Assembly: GCA_013003535.1 (NCBI GenBank)
Contig: JABDIY010000030.1
Location: forward strand, 1-53,803
DNA: 53,803 nt
Origin: Acidimicrobiales bacterium
Lineage (GTDB): Bacteria; Actinomycetota; Acidimicrobiia; Acidimicrobiales; SZUA-35
Reading direction: 5' to 3'
The position numbers were made by a program, and so were the translations under genes. The notes beneath the pieces were generated by a model, which worked only from the letters and a program-made list of their open reading frames with translations, did not search any database and was not told the DNA's origin. Positions 23,583 to 31,278 of this stretch are shown here, piece by piece (position 1 is the stretch's first letter; every line of letters begins with the position of its first letter).

Positions 23583-24815
23583 TCAGCGTTGGCGGGCCGC
23601 GACACCTGGCGTTGTGGGGTCTCCGTCTCCGAAACGCCGCGCAGAGAATTTGTCGTCTCCCGGTGGGATTCGTTCGATCCGATCAAATCGATCAGCAAGC
23701 ATGTTGGCAAACCGGTGCAGCGGCTCCTCGAACCGAACGGCGTAACGGCCTTCGGTGAAGCCGCCGCGTTCCTGCCCACGCTGGCTGCGCTCGCAAATGT
23801 CGATGTCCTGGTTGTTCACCAAAACCCAGAAATCCCGAGTGAGGTTGAAAGCATCGTCTGAGACAGCATGAGAGCTTGACGGCAGCAGCCACGTGCATCG
23901 CTCTCGAGTGATCCCCGGGGCCAGCGGTTCCAATTGAATCACGAAAGCATGATTGGGCAGGACACTCAGAAGCACGTTGGGAAACAAGGCGAGGAACCGG
24001 CCGCTGGTTGCATCACCGGAGTCGAGGTTGGGGGCTGGCGGCATCGCTAACCAATCACTGCGATCGTCGCCAGAGACCGGGGTGGTGGTTTGACCGCAAT
24101 ACATGCCCGGCCCTTGCCAGCGATAGTGGTCCTTCACCCGCGAAACCTTTGCGAGTTCGGGATGCACCCACGTCAGGTGGTAGTACTCCTGAAAGTTTTC
24201 GCTGAGAAGTTTCCAATTGGCCTGGATCTCGACCGTCGTCGATTCCCGCACCGTCCAGCCCTGAAGCCCGTAGCCAGCAAGGCGCTCCCCCAGGTCGCCG
24301 AACCACTCTTGGAGTGGCGCCGTGGTGAGGTCCAGGTTGGCAAACACCAAGCCCGCAAACGTGTCAACCCGAACCCGTTTCAGCGGATAGTCGTTGGGAT
24401 CAAAATCCTCCACCGCCACGTCGGTGAATCTAGGGGTCGCCACCAACGTGCCGTCAAGGCCGTACCCCCATCGATGGTAAGGACAGCGAATCATCGATAG
24501 CCCATCGGTGTCCGCGGGCAGCAGCTCGGTCCCCCGGTGGCGGCAGGCGTTCAGAAAGCCATGCAGCGTCCCTTCCTTGTCCCGGGTGATGAGGACCGAG
24601 CGAGTGCCGACAGATCGAACCAAGACAGTCCCCGACCCCGACAACTCATCGAGACACGCCACCCCCACCCAGGCCGAATCGAAGACCGCGGACTGCTCGG
24701 CTGCGAAAAACGCCGGGGATGTATAAGCGATTGCCGGTGTAGTGCTGGCTTCTTCCACACGACGGCGCACGCCTCGCCAGAATTCGCCGATGAAGGGCTC
24801 AGGCGTGGTGCTCAT
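23583..24815 (-). CDS. Rieske non-heme iron oxygenase, alpha subunit
   Basis: A 410-residue oxygenase. The Rieske [2Fe-2S] ligands are Cys91/His93 (CRHRG) and Cys111/His114 (CPYHRWGY). The catalytic iron site shows His213 and His218 (ENFQEYYHLTWVHPE) and an Asp in NNQDIDICE (Asp337 or 339). No beta subunit, ferredoxin or reductase gene is adjacent, which fits the alpha-only families acting on choline, betaine or carnitine-like or aromatic substrates. Start set at MSTTPEPFIG; an upstream in-frame ATG adds 15 basic residues. It converges on the dehalogenase gene with a 10-bp gap. Confidence 0.9.
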   Translation of the reverse strand: MSTTPEPFIGEFWRGVRRRVEEASTTPAIAYTSPAFFAAEQSAVFDSAWVGVACLDELSGSGTVLVRSVGTRSVLITRDKEGTLHGFLNACRHRGTELLPADTDGLSMIRCPYHRWGYGLDGTLVATPRFTDVAVEDFDPNDYPLKRVRVDTFAGLVFANLDLTTAPLQEWFGDLGERLAGYGLQGWTVRESTTVEIQANWKLLSENFQEYYHLTWVHPELAKVSRVKDHYRWQGPGMYCGQTTTPVSGDDRSDWLAMPPAPNLDSGDATSGRFLALFPNVLLSVLPNHAFVIQLEPLAPGITRERCTWLLPSSSHAVSDDAFNLTRDFWVLVNNQDIDICERSQRGQERGGFTEGRYAVRFEEPLHRFANMLADRFDRIERIPPGDDKFSARRFGDGDPTTPGVAARQR

Positions 24816-24872
24816 CGTTGGAGAATTGTGCCTTATGCGGCGGATCGTTGTCCACCGCAACCACCGAGCTCC

Positions 24873-25292
24873 CTAGAAGCTGATGGCGACCGCAATTGCG
24901 TAGAAACCAAGCCCGAAGACCAGCAGAACTGTGGCGATGATGCCAATGATCCTGCCGGCGTTGGCGGTACCGCGATTGCTGGGGTCCCGGCGGCCGGCGT
25001 CGATCCCGTTGATCTCCTGCTGACCCACATACCAGGCCACCGGACCGAGGAGACCGCAGCACACGAAGCTGAGAATCCCGACCACTAACGCTGTGGTGGC
25101 CTGACTGCCCTCGGCGAACGCGGTGCCACCGAAACCGGGGGCGTAGCCCGGTTGGGGTGCGCCATACCCGGGGGATGCAGCCGTTTGGGGGCCGCCCTGC
25201 CATTGGGAACCGTCCCAGAACCTCGTGGTGCCCGGCGGATCGCCCTGAGCGTGATACCACCCCGGTGGTTGAGAAGGTTGTTGATCAGACAC
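24873..25292 (-). CDS. DUF2510-DUF4190-like membrane protein
   Basis: A 139-residue protein beginning with an actinobacterial DUF2510 motif (PPGWYHAQGDPPGTTRFWDG), then a Gly/Pro/Tyr-rich linker (about residues 35-60) and a DUF4190-type two-helix membrane domain (about 66-90 and 115-138) with the VGILSFVCCGLLGP pattern. GTG start with GGGAG about 7 nt upstream. Function unknown; such proteins are common in Actinobacteria. It lies 57 bp upstream of the Rieske gene and could be co-transcribed with it. Confidence 0.8.
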   Translation of the reverse strand: MSDQQPSQPPGWYHAQGDPPGTTRFWDGSQWQGGPQTAASPGYGAPQPGYAPGFGGTAFAEGSQATTALVVGILSFVCCGLLGPVAWYVGQQEINGIDAGRRDPSNRGTANAGRIIGIIATVLLVFGLGFYAIAVAISF

Positions 25293-25365
25293 GACGCCAC
25301 TCCCTGTCCAGCGATGATCGTCGGGCCAGCTTAAAACAGATCCCGACCGCGTTCGGTGATGGATG

Positions 25366-25371
25366 TAGGCT
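25366..25371 (+). promoter_or_regulatory. -10 box of DUF2752 gene (leaderless)
   Basis: TAGGCT, 8 nt before the ATG at 25380. Confidence 0.35.
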
Positions 25372-25379
25372 GGGGAACA

Positions 25380-25769
25380 ATGCTCTTCCGCCTACAACGG
25401 ATTGATCCGACGGCTGCTGCTGGAATCGGTTTTGCCGCCACCGCGCTGGTTATGGGAGCATCCGCCGCCGGCGACCTCCCGGTGCTGTGTCTGTTTCGGC
25501 GCTGCACCGGCGGCTACTGCCCCGGCTGTGGTGGGAGTCGAGCGGCAGTAGCGCTCGTCCAGGGCGATATTGCGGGATCGTGGGCACACCATCCATGGGT
25601 GGTCTTGCTCGTCCTCCAGACTTTGGTATTCACCGGCGCCCTGTTCGCCGGCAAAGTGCAGTTCACCGGGAGAATTCGTCAACGGCTCCTGATCGGCAAT
25701 CTTGGCCTGGGGTTGGCCATATGGACCCTCCGACTGGCGTTGGGAACCATCCCGATCCCCTTCGCTTAG
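25380..25769 (+). CDS. DUF2752 membrane protein
   Basis: A 129-residue protein with about three membrane segments (near residues 14-35, 70-92 and 104-122) and the DUF2752 cysteine motif CTGGYCPGCGGSRA after the first segment. The conserved cysteines suggest metal or redox chemistry but no function is established. Start at the ATG giving MLFRLQRIDP because TAGGCT ends 8 nt upstream; GTG/ATG codons at 25356 and 25359 are alternatives. The next gene starts 5 bp after its stop, so they form a unit. Confidence 0.82.
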   Translation: MLFRLQRIDPTAAAGIGFAATALVMGASAAGDLPVLCLFRRCTGGYCPGCGGSRAAVALVQGDIAGSWAHHPWVVLLVLQTLVFTGALFAGKVQFTGRIRQRLLIGNLGLGLAIWTLRLALGTIPIPFA

Positions 25770-25774
25770 GATCG

Positions 25775-26170
25775 ATGGCGGATATCCAACACCTGTTCGT
25801 TTACGGCACACTTCGCCAGGGCGACGTTCGCTGGCAGTTCCTGGAGCCCTACGTTGTGGACTCGGGAACGCCAGACAGCGCCGCAGGTGCGCTGTATGAC
25901 ACCGGTCGGGAATATCCTGCCGCCCGGTTCGGCGAACCCGGCACCATCGTTGGCCATCGTTATCGGCTCCTTCCCGACCGCACCGAAGAGGCGCTTGCGC
26001 TCATGGATCAAGTGGAAAGCGCAGTGGAAGGGCTCTACCACCGGATCTTGATCGTCACCGATTCCGGCGTCGATAGCTGGGCCTACCAGTACGGCGACGG
26101 TCTAGTCTTACAGCGCATCACCTCTGGAGATTGGTTCCGCCATATCGGGTTCGGGACGTCGGCGGGGTAG
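25775..26170 (+). CDS. Gamma-glutamylcyclotransferase-fold protein
   Basis: A 131-residue AIG2/GGCT-like protein. It has the substrate-binding loop FVYGTLRQGD near the N-terminus and the acidic catalytic region in VESAVEGLYHR, close to the family pattern (D/E)xxEGxxYxR. Family members turn gamma-glutamyl amines or peptides into 5-oxoproline, but many bacterial ones have unproven substrates. Its ATG is 5 bp after the DUF2752 stop, so translation is probably coupled. Confidence 0.82.
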   Translation: MADIQHLFVYGTLRQGDVRWQFLEPYVVDSGTPDSAAGALYDTGREYPAARFGEPGTIVGHRYRLLPDRTEEALALMDQVESAVEGLYHRILIVTDSGVDSWAYQYGDGLVLQRITSGDWFRHIGFGTSAG

Positions 26171-26212
26171 TTGCTGGCTGCCGTGGGACACCTCAAGGTC
26201 GAAGTGCGGTCC

Positions 26213-26218
26213 TACCCT
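26213..26218 (+). promoter_or_regulatory. -10 box of helicase gene (leaderless)
   Basis: TACCCT, 7 nt before the GTG at 26226. Confidence 0.4.
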
Positions 26219-26225
26219 CATCTGG

Positions 26226-27647
26226 GTGCCCCTTTCCTTCGCCGATCTCGACCTGTCCTCGGACATAGTGCGAACCCTGGCGGCGCTCAGGATCACCGTG
26301 CCAACACCGATCCAGGAAGCTGTCCTCGCCGATGCGCTGATGGGTCGAGATGTGTTGGGAAGGGCGCCCACCGGGTCAGGCAAGACGCTGGCGTTCGGGA
26401 TCCCCGTTCTCCAACTCGTAGAACGAGCGGAGCCTCGCCGGCCGCGTGGTCTGATCCTGGCCCCGACCCGAGAGTTGGCTGAGCAAATACGGCGAGACCT
26501 TCTACCAATCGCCAACGCGGTAGACCGAAAGCTGGTGGCCATCTACGGCGGGGTTGCCATGAATCCGCAGGTGAAGTCGCTTCGATCGGGTGTCGACGTG
26601 GTGATCGCCACCCCAGGCCGTCTTATGGACCTCATTGAGCAAGGTGAGGTTTCGCTCGATCAAGTTGATCGTGTGGTGGTGGACGAAGCCGATCGAATGG
26701 CCGACATGGGCTTCTTGCCAGACGTGCGTGAACTTCTTGATCTCACCAACCCCGTCCGGCAGACGTTCCTCTTCTCAGCAACGCTGGACAACGCGGTTGC
26801 GATCCTCACCGAGCACTATCAAGTCGATCCCGTTTCCCACCGTGTCGAGGGAGCAGAGGACGACCTTTCAGAAACAAATCACCGCTTCATTCGGCTGAAG
26901 CAACCGGACAAAATCCCCATCGCGGCCGACATCATCGACAGCCATGGATCCACCATGGTCTTCTGCCGAACTCGCCATGGCGTTGACCGGGTGTGCCGTC
27001 AACTCAAGGCGGTGGGAATCAAGGCAGCCTGGATTCATGGCGGCCGGTCTCAAGCCCAACGTGACGCCGCATTGATGGCTTTCACCGATGGCCGGGCCCG
27101 TGCCCTGGTAGCTACCGACGTAGCTGCACGAGGAATCCACGTTGACAACGTTGCGTGCGTTCTTCACTTTGATCCGCCCGCTGATGCGAAGGACTATGTG
27201 CATCGGTCAGGGCGCACCGCTCGTGCGGGGCAAAGTGGGCAAGTTGTTAGTTTCGTCACCAACGACCATTTCAAACGAATGGTCCGTATGCAGGACGAGA
27301 TGGGCATCGAAGCGGACTTCGAGACCTCCGGCGAGGTCCGCCAGCGACATGGCGCCACTCCGGTAACTGATGCTGAGCTTGGCCTGCAGTCCCACGGCCA
27401 GGAGCAGTCCAGAAAGACTCGGGAGTGGCGCGGCGGAAAGGCCAACCGCCCAGCGGTTTCAAAGGCGGAACCGAAAGAACCTGCAAAGTCGAAGTCCAAG
27501 GATCGGAGCGCCCCGACCTCCGATGAACGAACAGCTGGAAAGGCCAAGGCCGGCAAAGGTCGGAAACCTCAGCGAAGCCGCTCTGGAAAGCCCCGGCCCA
27601 AGAACAAGGGACGAGCCAAGAGGCGAGGCCCGGGTCGCCGCCCCTAA
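26226..27647 (+). CDS. DEAD-box ATP-dependent RNA helicase
   Basis: A 473-residue RNA helicase involved in RNA unwinding, ribosome assembly or cold adaptation. Motifs in order: Q motif (PTPIQEAVL), I (APTGSGKT), Ia (APTRELAEQ), II (VVDEADRM), III (FSATLD), IV-V (VATDVAARGIHVD) and VI (HRSGRTARAG). The C-terminal tail (about residues 385-473) is Lys/Arg-rich and low in complexity, as in RhlE-type helicases that bind rRNA. GTG start supported by TACCCT 7 nt upstream. It is not linked to an operon. Confidence 0.95.
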   Translation: MPLSFADLDLSSDIVRTLAALRITVPTPIQEAVLADALMGRDVLGRAPTGSGKTLAFGIPVLQLVERAEPRRPRGLILAPTRELAEQIRRDLLPIANAVDRKLVAIYGGVAMNPQVKSLRSGVDVVIATPGRLMDLIEQGEVSLDQVDRVVVDEADRMADMGFLPDVRELLDLTNPVRQTFLFSATLDNAVAILTEHYQVDPVSHRVEGAEDDLSETNHRFIRLKQPDKIPIAADIIDSHGSTMVFCRTRHGVDRVCRQLKAVGIKAAWIHGGRSQAQRDAALMAFTDGRARALVATDVAARGIHVDNVACVLHFDPPADAKDYVHRSGRTARAGQSGQVVSFVTNDHFKRMVRMQDEMGIEADFETSGEVRQRHGATPVTDAELGLQSHGQEQSRKTREWRGGKANRPAVSKAEPKEPAKSKSKDRSAPTSDERTAGKAKAGKGRKPQRSRSGKPRPKNKGRAKRRGPGRRP

Positions 27648-27648
27648 C

Positions 27649-27676
27649 TCGACACGGATTTGACTTCCACTAGAGT
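27649..27676 (+). promoter_or_regulatory. Promoter of recombinase gene (leaderless)
   Basis: TCGACA (27649-27654), 16-bp spacer, TAGAGT (27671-27676), then 7 nt to the ATG at 27684. Confidence 0.5.
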
Positions 27677-27683
27677 TGGCGGC

Positions 27684-28721
27684 ATGTCTGCCGCGGTTGG
27701 GGTCACAAACGAGGTGGCGGACCACTTTGAACGTTGGGTGCTGGAAAAACGCGCCCGATCGTCCCGGGGACTCTCAGCTCGTAGTGAGGCCGGCTATCGA
27801 ACCGATGTCGGCACCTTCGCCAAACGAGTAGCCGACCGTTTGGGTCGCGAGACTCCTCCGATTGACCCCGATATCCCCAATGCTCTCAATCTCAGCCACA
27901 TGGCCCGGATCTCGATCGCCGATTTCACCGAGGACAATCTTCTCCGAGTCATGTCAGACCTTGTGGCCGAGGGGTATCGCAACGCCTCGCGGGCTCGTAT
28001 GTTGTCCGCTCTGCGGGGCTTTTGCGGGTGGCTCGTAAAAAACCATCATCTGGATCGAGACCCGACGTTGGGTTTCGAGACGCCGTCGAAGGACAAAGGA
28101 CTACCGGTGGCGTTGACCAGCGACGAACTCCAGCGAGTGGTTTCCGCCGTCACCGGCCCTTCACCCAAATCCCGGGTCCTCTGGCCCACACGAGATCTTG
28201 CAATGTTGGCCGTCCTGGCAGGTTGCGGGGTTCGTGCCTCGGAACTCATCGGCATCCGAGTCGGAGACTTCCGTTGGGAGGATCCGCCTCGCCTCAGGGT
28301 GACCGGCAAGGGAAACAAGACTCGGAGCCTTCCCCTCAGCCCCGAGGTACTCAACGTTGTAGATGAGTACTTGACCGAAAGGGAGGGGGCCGAGGGTCCC
28401 CTACGCCCGGATTCCGTGGTCTTTGTCCGAACCAAAAGCCACAAGAAATTCACGGTCACCGCTCTGGACTACGTGGTGGAACTTTGGCTCCGGGGCAGCG
28501 GAATCGCACCGCCCGATCAAGAAAAGGCGCACCTCTTTCGGCATACCTACGCCGTTGGCGTGCTGGACAACGGCGGTACGATCGCCGAACTTCAAGCGTT
28601 GCTAGGGCATGAGTCCATTGCAACAACGTCCATCTATCTTCGCATGAGCGCCGAGGGCCTGCATCACACGGCTGCCAGTACACCGATGCACCGCCTCCTG
28701 GCCTCCAGATCATCCGCCTAG
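27684..28721 (+). CDS. Tyrosine recombinase (XerC/XerD-like)
   Basis: A 345-residue site-specific recombinase. The N-terminal SAM-like domain (about 10-125) is followed by the catalytic domain with all six residues: Arg184 (GVRASELIG), Lys209 (VTGKGNKTR), His283 and Arg286 (HLFRHTYA), His309 (LLGHES) and Tyr318 (TSIYLR). Start at MSAAVGV because TAGAGT ends 7 nt upstream. It is somewhat longer than XerC/D (about 300 residues), with an insert near residues 55-75. No phage genes, attachment sites or cargo surround it, so a host Xer-like role is more likely than a mobile element. Confidence 0.88.
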   Translation: MSAAVGVTNEVADHFERWVLEKRARSSRGLSARSEAGYRTDVGTFAKRVADRLGRETPPIDPDIPNALNLSHMARISIADFTEDNLLRVMSDLVAEGYRNASRARMLSALRGFCGWLVKNHHLDRDPTLGFETPSKDKGLPVALTSDELQRVVSAVTGPSPKSRVLWPTRDLAMLAVLAGCGVRASELIGIRVGDFRWEDPPRLRVTGKGNKTRSLPLSPEVLNVVDEYLTEREGAEGPLRPDSVVFVRTKSHKKFTVTALDYVVELWLRGSGIAPPDQEKAHLFRHTYAVGVLDNGGTIAELQALLGHESIATTSIYLRMSAEGLHHTAASTPMHRLLASRSSA

Positions 28722-28735
28722 CGCCGATAAGAAAC

Positions 28736-30166
28736 ATGTCACACAACCGTCGAAAGGTCGGCACCGTGCGCAAGTGCATCTTCATCTCGGTCCTCTTCTT
28801 GGCAGGACTATTGGGTACCAGCCCCACCCTGGCCGAGGTCGAGAGCGGCCGCGCAGATACGTCGGCTCCCGGTCCGAGCGCCGTTCACAAAGAGATGTCG
28901 GCGCGCTATGTCTCAACGTTCCGGGTCGCTACCACCTTGGAGGAACTTCAGTTCGCTCCTGATTTCAAGCCCGAGCACGCCAATCTCCTTCGCCTCTACC
29001 AAGCGTATTTCAACCGTGGCCCGGGCTTGAAGGGGGCGAAGTACTGGGTGACCACGTGGGAAGATGTGAAGGCTGAAGGAGCAACTGCCCAACGTCCTGC
29101 CGGACATGATTATCTCGGTGAGTTCGCCGACCTCTTCACCGACCAACCCGAGTTCCAAAACACCTACGGCGACGCTGACAATGCGGAATTCCTCAGCCGT
29201 GTGTACAACAACATGCTGGGGCGTGCGCCGGATCAAAAGGGCTATGACTACTGGCTGAGTTTTCTGAACGGAACAAACACTGAACAGCCCGGTGTGGTGC
29301 TCAGCAAGGGTGCCACGGTTCGGTGGGTCACTCGGTCGCCGGAGTTCGTCAATCGGTACCCATTTGGACATACCGACCTCAGCGATCATCCGTCCGACAA
29401 TGCCAATTGTGTGCCCGGCGAAGTCACTTTTCAGGGAACAGAAATCACCGGGATCTACCGGTTGCGCGATGGTGGGATTCGCGAACTCTGTTGGGGCGTT
29501 CGCAACATCGACGTCGAGGGAGCGTGGGGTCGTTTGGCTCAGGTGGCCGAACCAACCCACTTTTCGCCAGTGGTTCTCTTGGGTGTCTACCAGGGAAATG
29601 GTGCCGGAATCGTTGCTTACGCCGGCCCGACGTTCGGGGCGAACAATACCTACATCGGCGATCTCTGGCTGATCTCTGCTCAGGACGTCGCCACCAGGAA
29701 CGATCCGATCGAAGCTGACCTCACCATGGCACACGAACTCTCCCACGTGTTCACTCAGCTGGACGCGCAATACCAGCCATGGCAGAGCTCGCCGTGTTCA
29801 ACCTACGAAGCGTATTCGTTCGACTCCGACGGGAACGGCTCGATCGACACGTTCGGGTGTTACACACCGACCTCGTACCTGAATCAATGGGTCGGCAACT
29901 TCTGGAGCCAAGACGAACTCGCCAACGCCGGCAACCGAGACGCGCTTTGCGTGGACGGTCACGACTTCATCAGTAGCTATGCCACCACCTCCCCCGAGGA
30001 GGATCTGGCCGAGTCATTCAGCGGGTACGTCTACAGCGCCAACGTCTCGAACCAAGGCGCCAAGTTTGCATTCTTCGACTCGAAGCCCGAGTTGAAGGCC
30101 TACCGGGACCGGGCCCAGTCGTTTGGGTGGACCGGCTACACCGGAAGCCTCGATCAGTGCCCCTGA
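28736..30166 (+). CDS. Secreted DUF4214 protein with HExxH metallopeptidase domain
   Basis: A 476-residue exported protein. The signal peptide is in the first 33 residues (CIFISVLFLAGLLGTSPTLA). A DUF4214 domain occupies about 80-205, with two copies of the Y...R.P...G..YW pattern (AYFNRGPGLKGAKYW, NNMLGRAPDQKGYDYW). The C-terminal domain (about 225-476) holds zinc-peptidase residues His333, Glu334 and His337 (HELSHVF), with a probable third ligand in EEDLAES (Glu422 or Glu426), six or more cysteines and a DxDxNG calcium-type loop (363-371). Likely a zinc endopeptidase of unassigned family. GTG at 28766 is an alternative start. Confidence 0.82.
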   Translation: MSHNRRKVGTVRKCIFISVLFLAGLLGTSPTLAEVESGRADTSAPGPSAVHKEMSARYVSTFRVATTLEELQFAPDFKPEHANLLRLYQAYFNRGPGLKGAKYWVTTWEDVKAEGATAQRPAGHDYLGEFADLFTDQPEFQNTYGDADNAEFLSRVYNNMLGRAPDQKGYDYWLSFLNGTNTEQPGVVLSKGATVRWVTRSPEFVNRYPFGHTDLSDHPSDNANCVPGEVTFQGTEITGIYRLRDGGIRELCWGVRNIDVEGAWGRLAQVAEPTHFSPVVLLGVYQGNGAGIVAYAGPTFGANNTYIGDLWLISAQDVATRNDPIEADLTMAHELSHVFTQLDAQYQPWQSSPCSTYEAYSFDSDGNGSIDTFGCYTPTSYLNQWVGNFWSQDELANAGNRDALCVDGHDFISSYATTSPEEDLAESFSGYVYSANVSNQGAKFAFFDSKPELKAYRDRAQSFGWTGYTGSLDQCP

Positions 30167-30172
30167 CCCGAC

Positions 30173-30733
30173 TCAATCGGAATCTGACCCGGCTTCGTTG
30201 ACCCGTTCCAACAACTGATCGCGTATCGAGACACCCTTTTCCCGGGCGTTGTCTCCCGTTTTGCGCCAGCCGTGACGCGCGGAATACAGAAGTGGAGGCT
30301 CGCCCAAACGACCCTCGCGAACACCGATCACCCGGGCGAGGAAGAGGTCGTGATCGAATCGCTCGATTCGATCGAAGGTTTCACATCGCAAATAGGCGAT
30401 GGAGTTTGGCACGACCGGTAAGCCCCAGTTGGGGTCTACTTCGAGCATTTCCTCACCGACGCAGTTGAACTTGCGGCCGGGGTAGGAAAAGTACTGGCCC
30501 TCCATGATCTGGTCGGCTGCCAGAATCGAAACGCCGAAGAAGCCCGACTTCACCATGAGTGGGTACGTGTCATGCTTGGGGCTGACCGATGCGAGGACGA
30601 TCGGTTCATCAAAAGCGATCTGAGTCACCCAGTGGCTCGTATATGCCCGCGCTTCGCCACCATGACAGGCCCCAACCACCTGGACGCCCTTGATCATCTG
30701 CCCCAGCGAACGTTTGAGGGTCGGGTCAATCAT
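30173..30733 (-). CDS. Flavin reductase-like FMN-binding protein
   Basis: A 186-residue split-barrel flavoprotein of the flavin reductase/DIM6-NTAB family. It shows the substrate-binding pattern YTSHWVTQIAFDEPIVLASVSP and FGVSILAADQ. Such proteins supply reduced FMN to monooxygenases or reduce small substrates. Start at MIDPTLKRSL; it overlaps the NUDIX stop by 8 bp, so it is the last gene of the acyl-CoA synthetase - NUDIX - flavin reductase unit. It ends 6 bp from the convergent DUF4214 peptidase gene. Confidence 0.82.
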   Translation of the reverse strand: MIDPTLKRSLGQMIKGVQVVGACHGGEARAYTSHWVTQIAFDEPIVLASVSPKHDTYPLMVKSGFFGVSILAADQIMEGQYFSYPGRKFNCVGEEMLEVDPNWGLPVVPNSIAYLRCETFDRIERFDHDLFLARVIGVREGRLGEPPLLYSARHGWRKTGDNAREKGVSIRDQLLERVNEAGSDSD

Positions 30734-31214
30734 CGGAGCTCCCGTGATTGTGAACGATGTGGAGGAGATGTGGCCACGCGGCGGCGAACCCGGAATGGAG
30801 ATCCATGGTGTGCACCTCTGTCGAAGGGACCCATTCGACCGCGTCGGTTTCGAAATTGAGTGACGAGCCGAACCGGTCGGGAACCTCCACCACAGCGGTG
30901 ATGTAAGACCAATCCGTCGCCGGCTGAAACACGTAGCTCCCCAATACCGACAAAGGAGTCGGCGGCCGGCCGACCTCTTCAGAAGCTTCCCGAAGCGCCC
31001 CCTCCAGGGGTTCCTCGTGTTGTTCCAAGGCACCGCCGGCACAGGACCATGTCCCCCCCTCATGAGCGAATGGAGATCGCTTCTGAAGCTGCACGCTAAT
31101 CGCTCCGTCCTTTTCCCGGTGGACGAACAAGATGCCAGCCGCCCCGAACAGCCCCCACCGGACGCGACCGTCAGAGCAGGTCAGAAATGCGCTTCCGCTT
31201 CGTGGCTTCTCCAT
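30726..31214 (-). CDS. NUDIX hydrolase
   Basis: A 162-residue pyrophosphohydrolase with a complete Nudix box (residues 61-83: Gly61, Glu67, Arg75-Glu76, Glu79-Glu80, Gly82). Such enzymes hydrolyse nucleoside diphosphates linked to another group; this one's substrate is unknown. The start at MEKPRSGSAF is supported by a very strong ribosome site (GGAGGAGGAG) just upstream. The gene follows the acyl-CoA synthetase gene by 64 bp and overlaps the flavin reductase gene. Confidence 0.9.
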   Translation of the reverse strand: MEKPRSGSAFLTCSDGRVRWGLFGAAGILFVHREKDGAISVQLQKRSPFAHEGGTWSCAGGALEQHEEPLEGALREASEEVGRPPTPLSVLGSYVFQPATDWSYITAVVEVPDRFGSSLNFETDAVEWVPSTEVHTMDLHSGFAAAWPHLLHIVHNHGSSDD

Positions 31215-31278
31215 CTTCTCCTCCTCCGATTCCTTCCACTCTCTCACAGGGATACCAACACCGAGAGCCTCAACGGAC

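Noticed and set aside
27684-28721. Tyrosine recombinase as a sign of an integrated element
   Set aside because: No phage or plasmid genes, no tRNA and no flanking repeats are seen; neighbours look chromosomal.
30733-31063. N-terminal extension of the flavin reductase by 110 residues
   Set aside because: The added part is the NUDIX gene read in another frame; the NUDIX box is intact in its own frame with a strong ribosome site.
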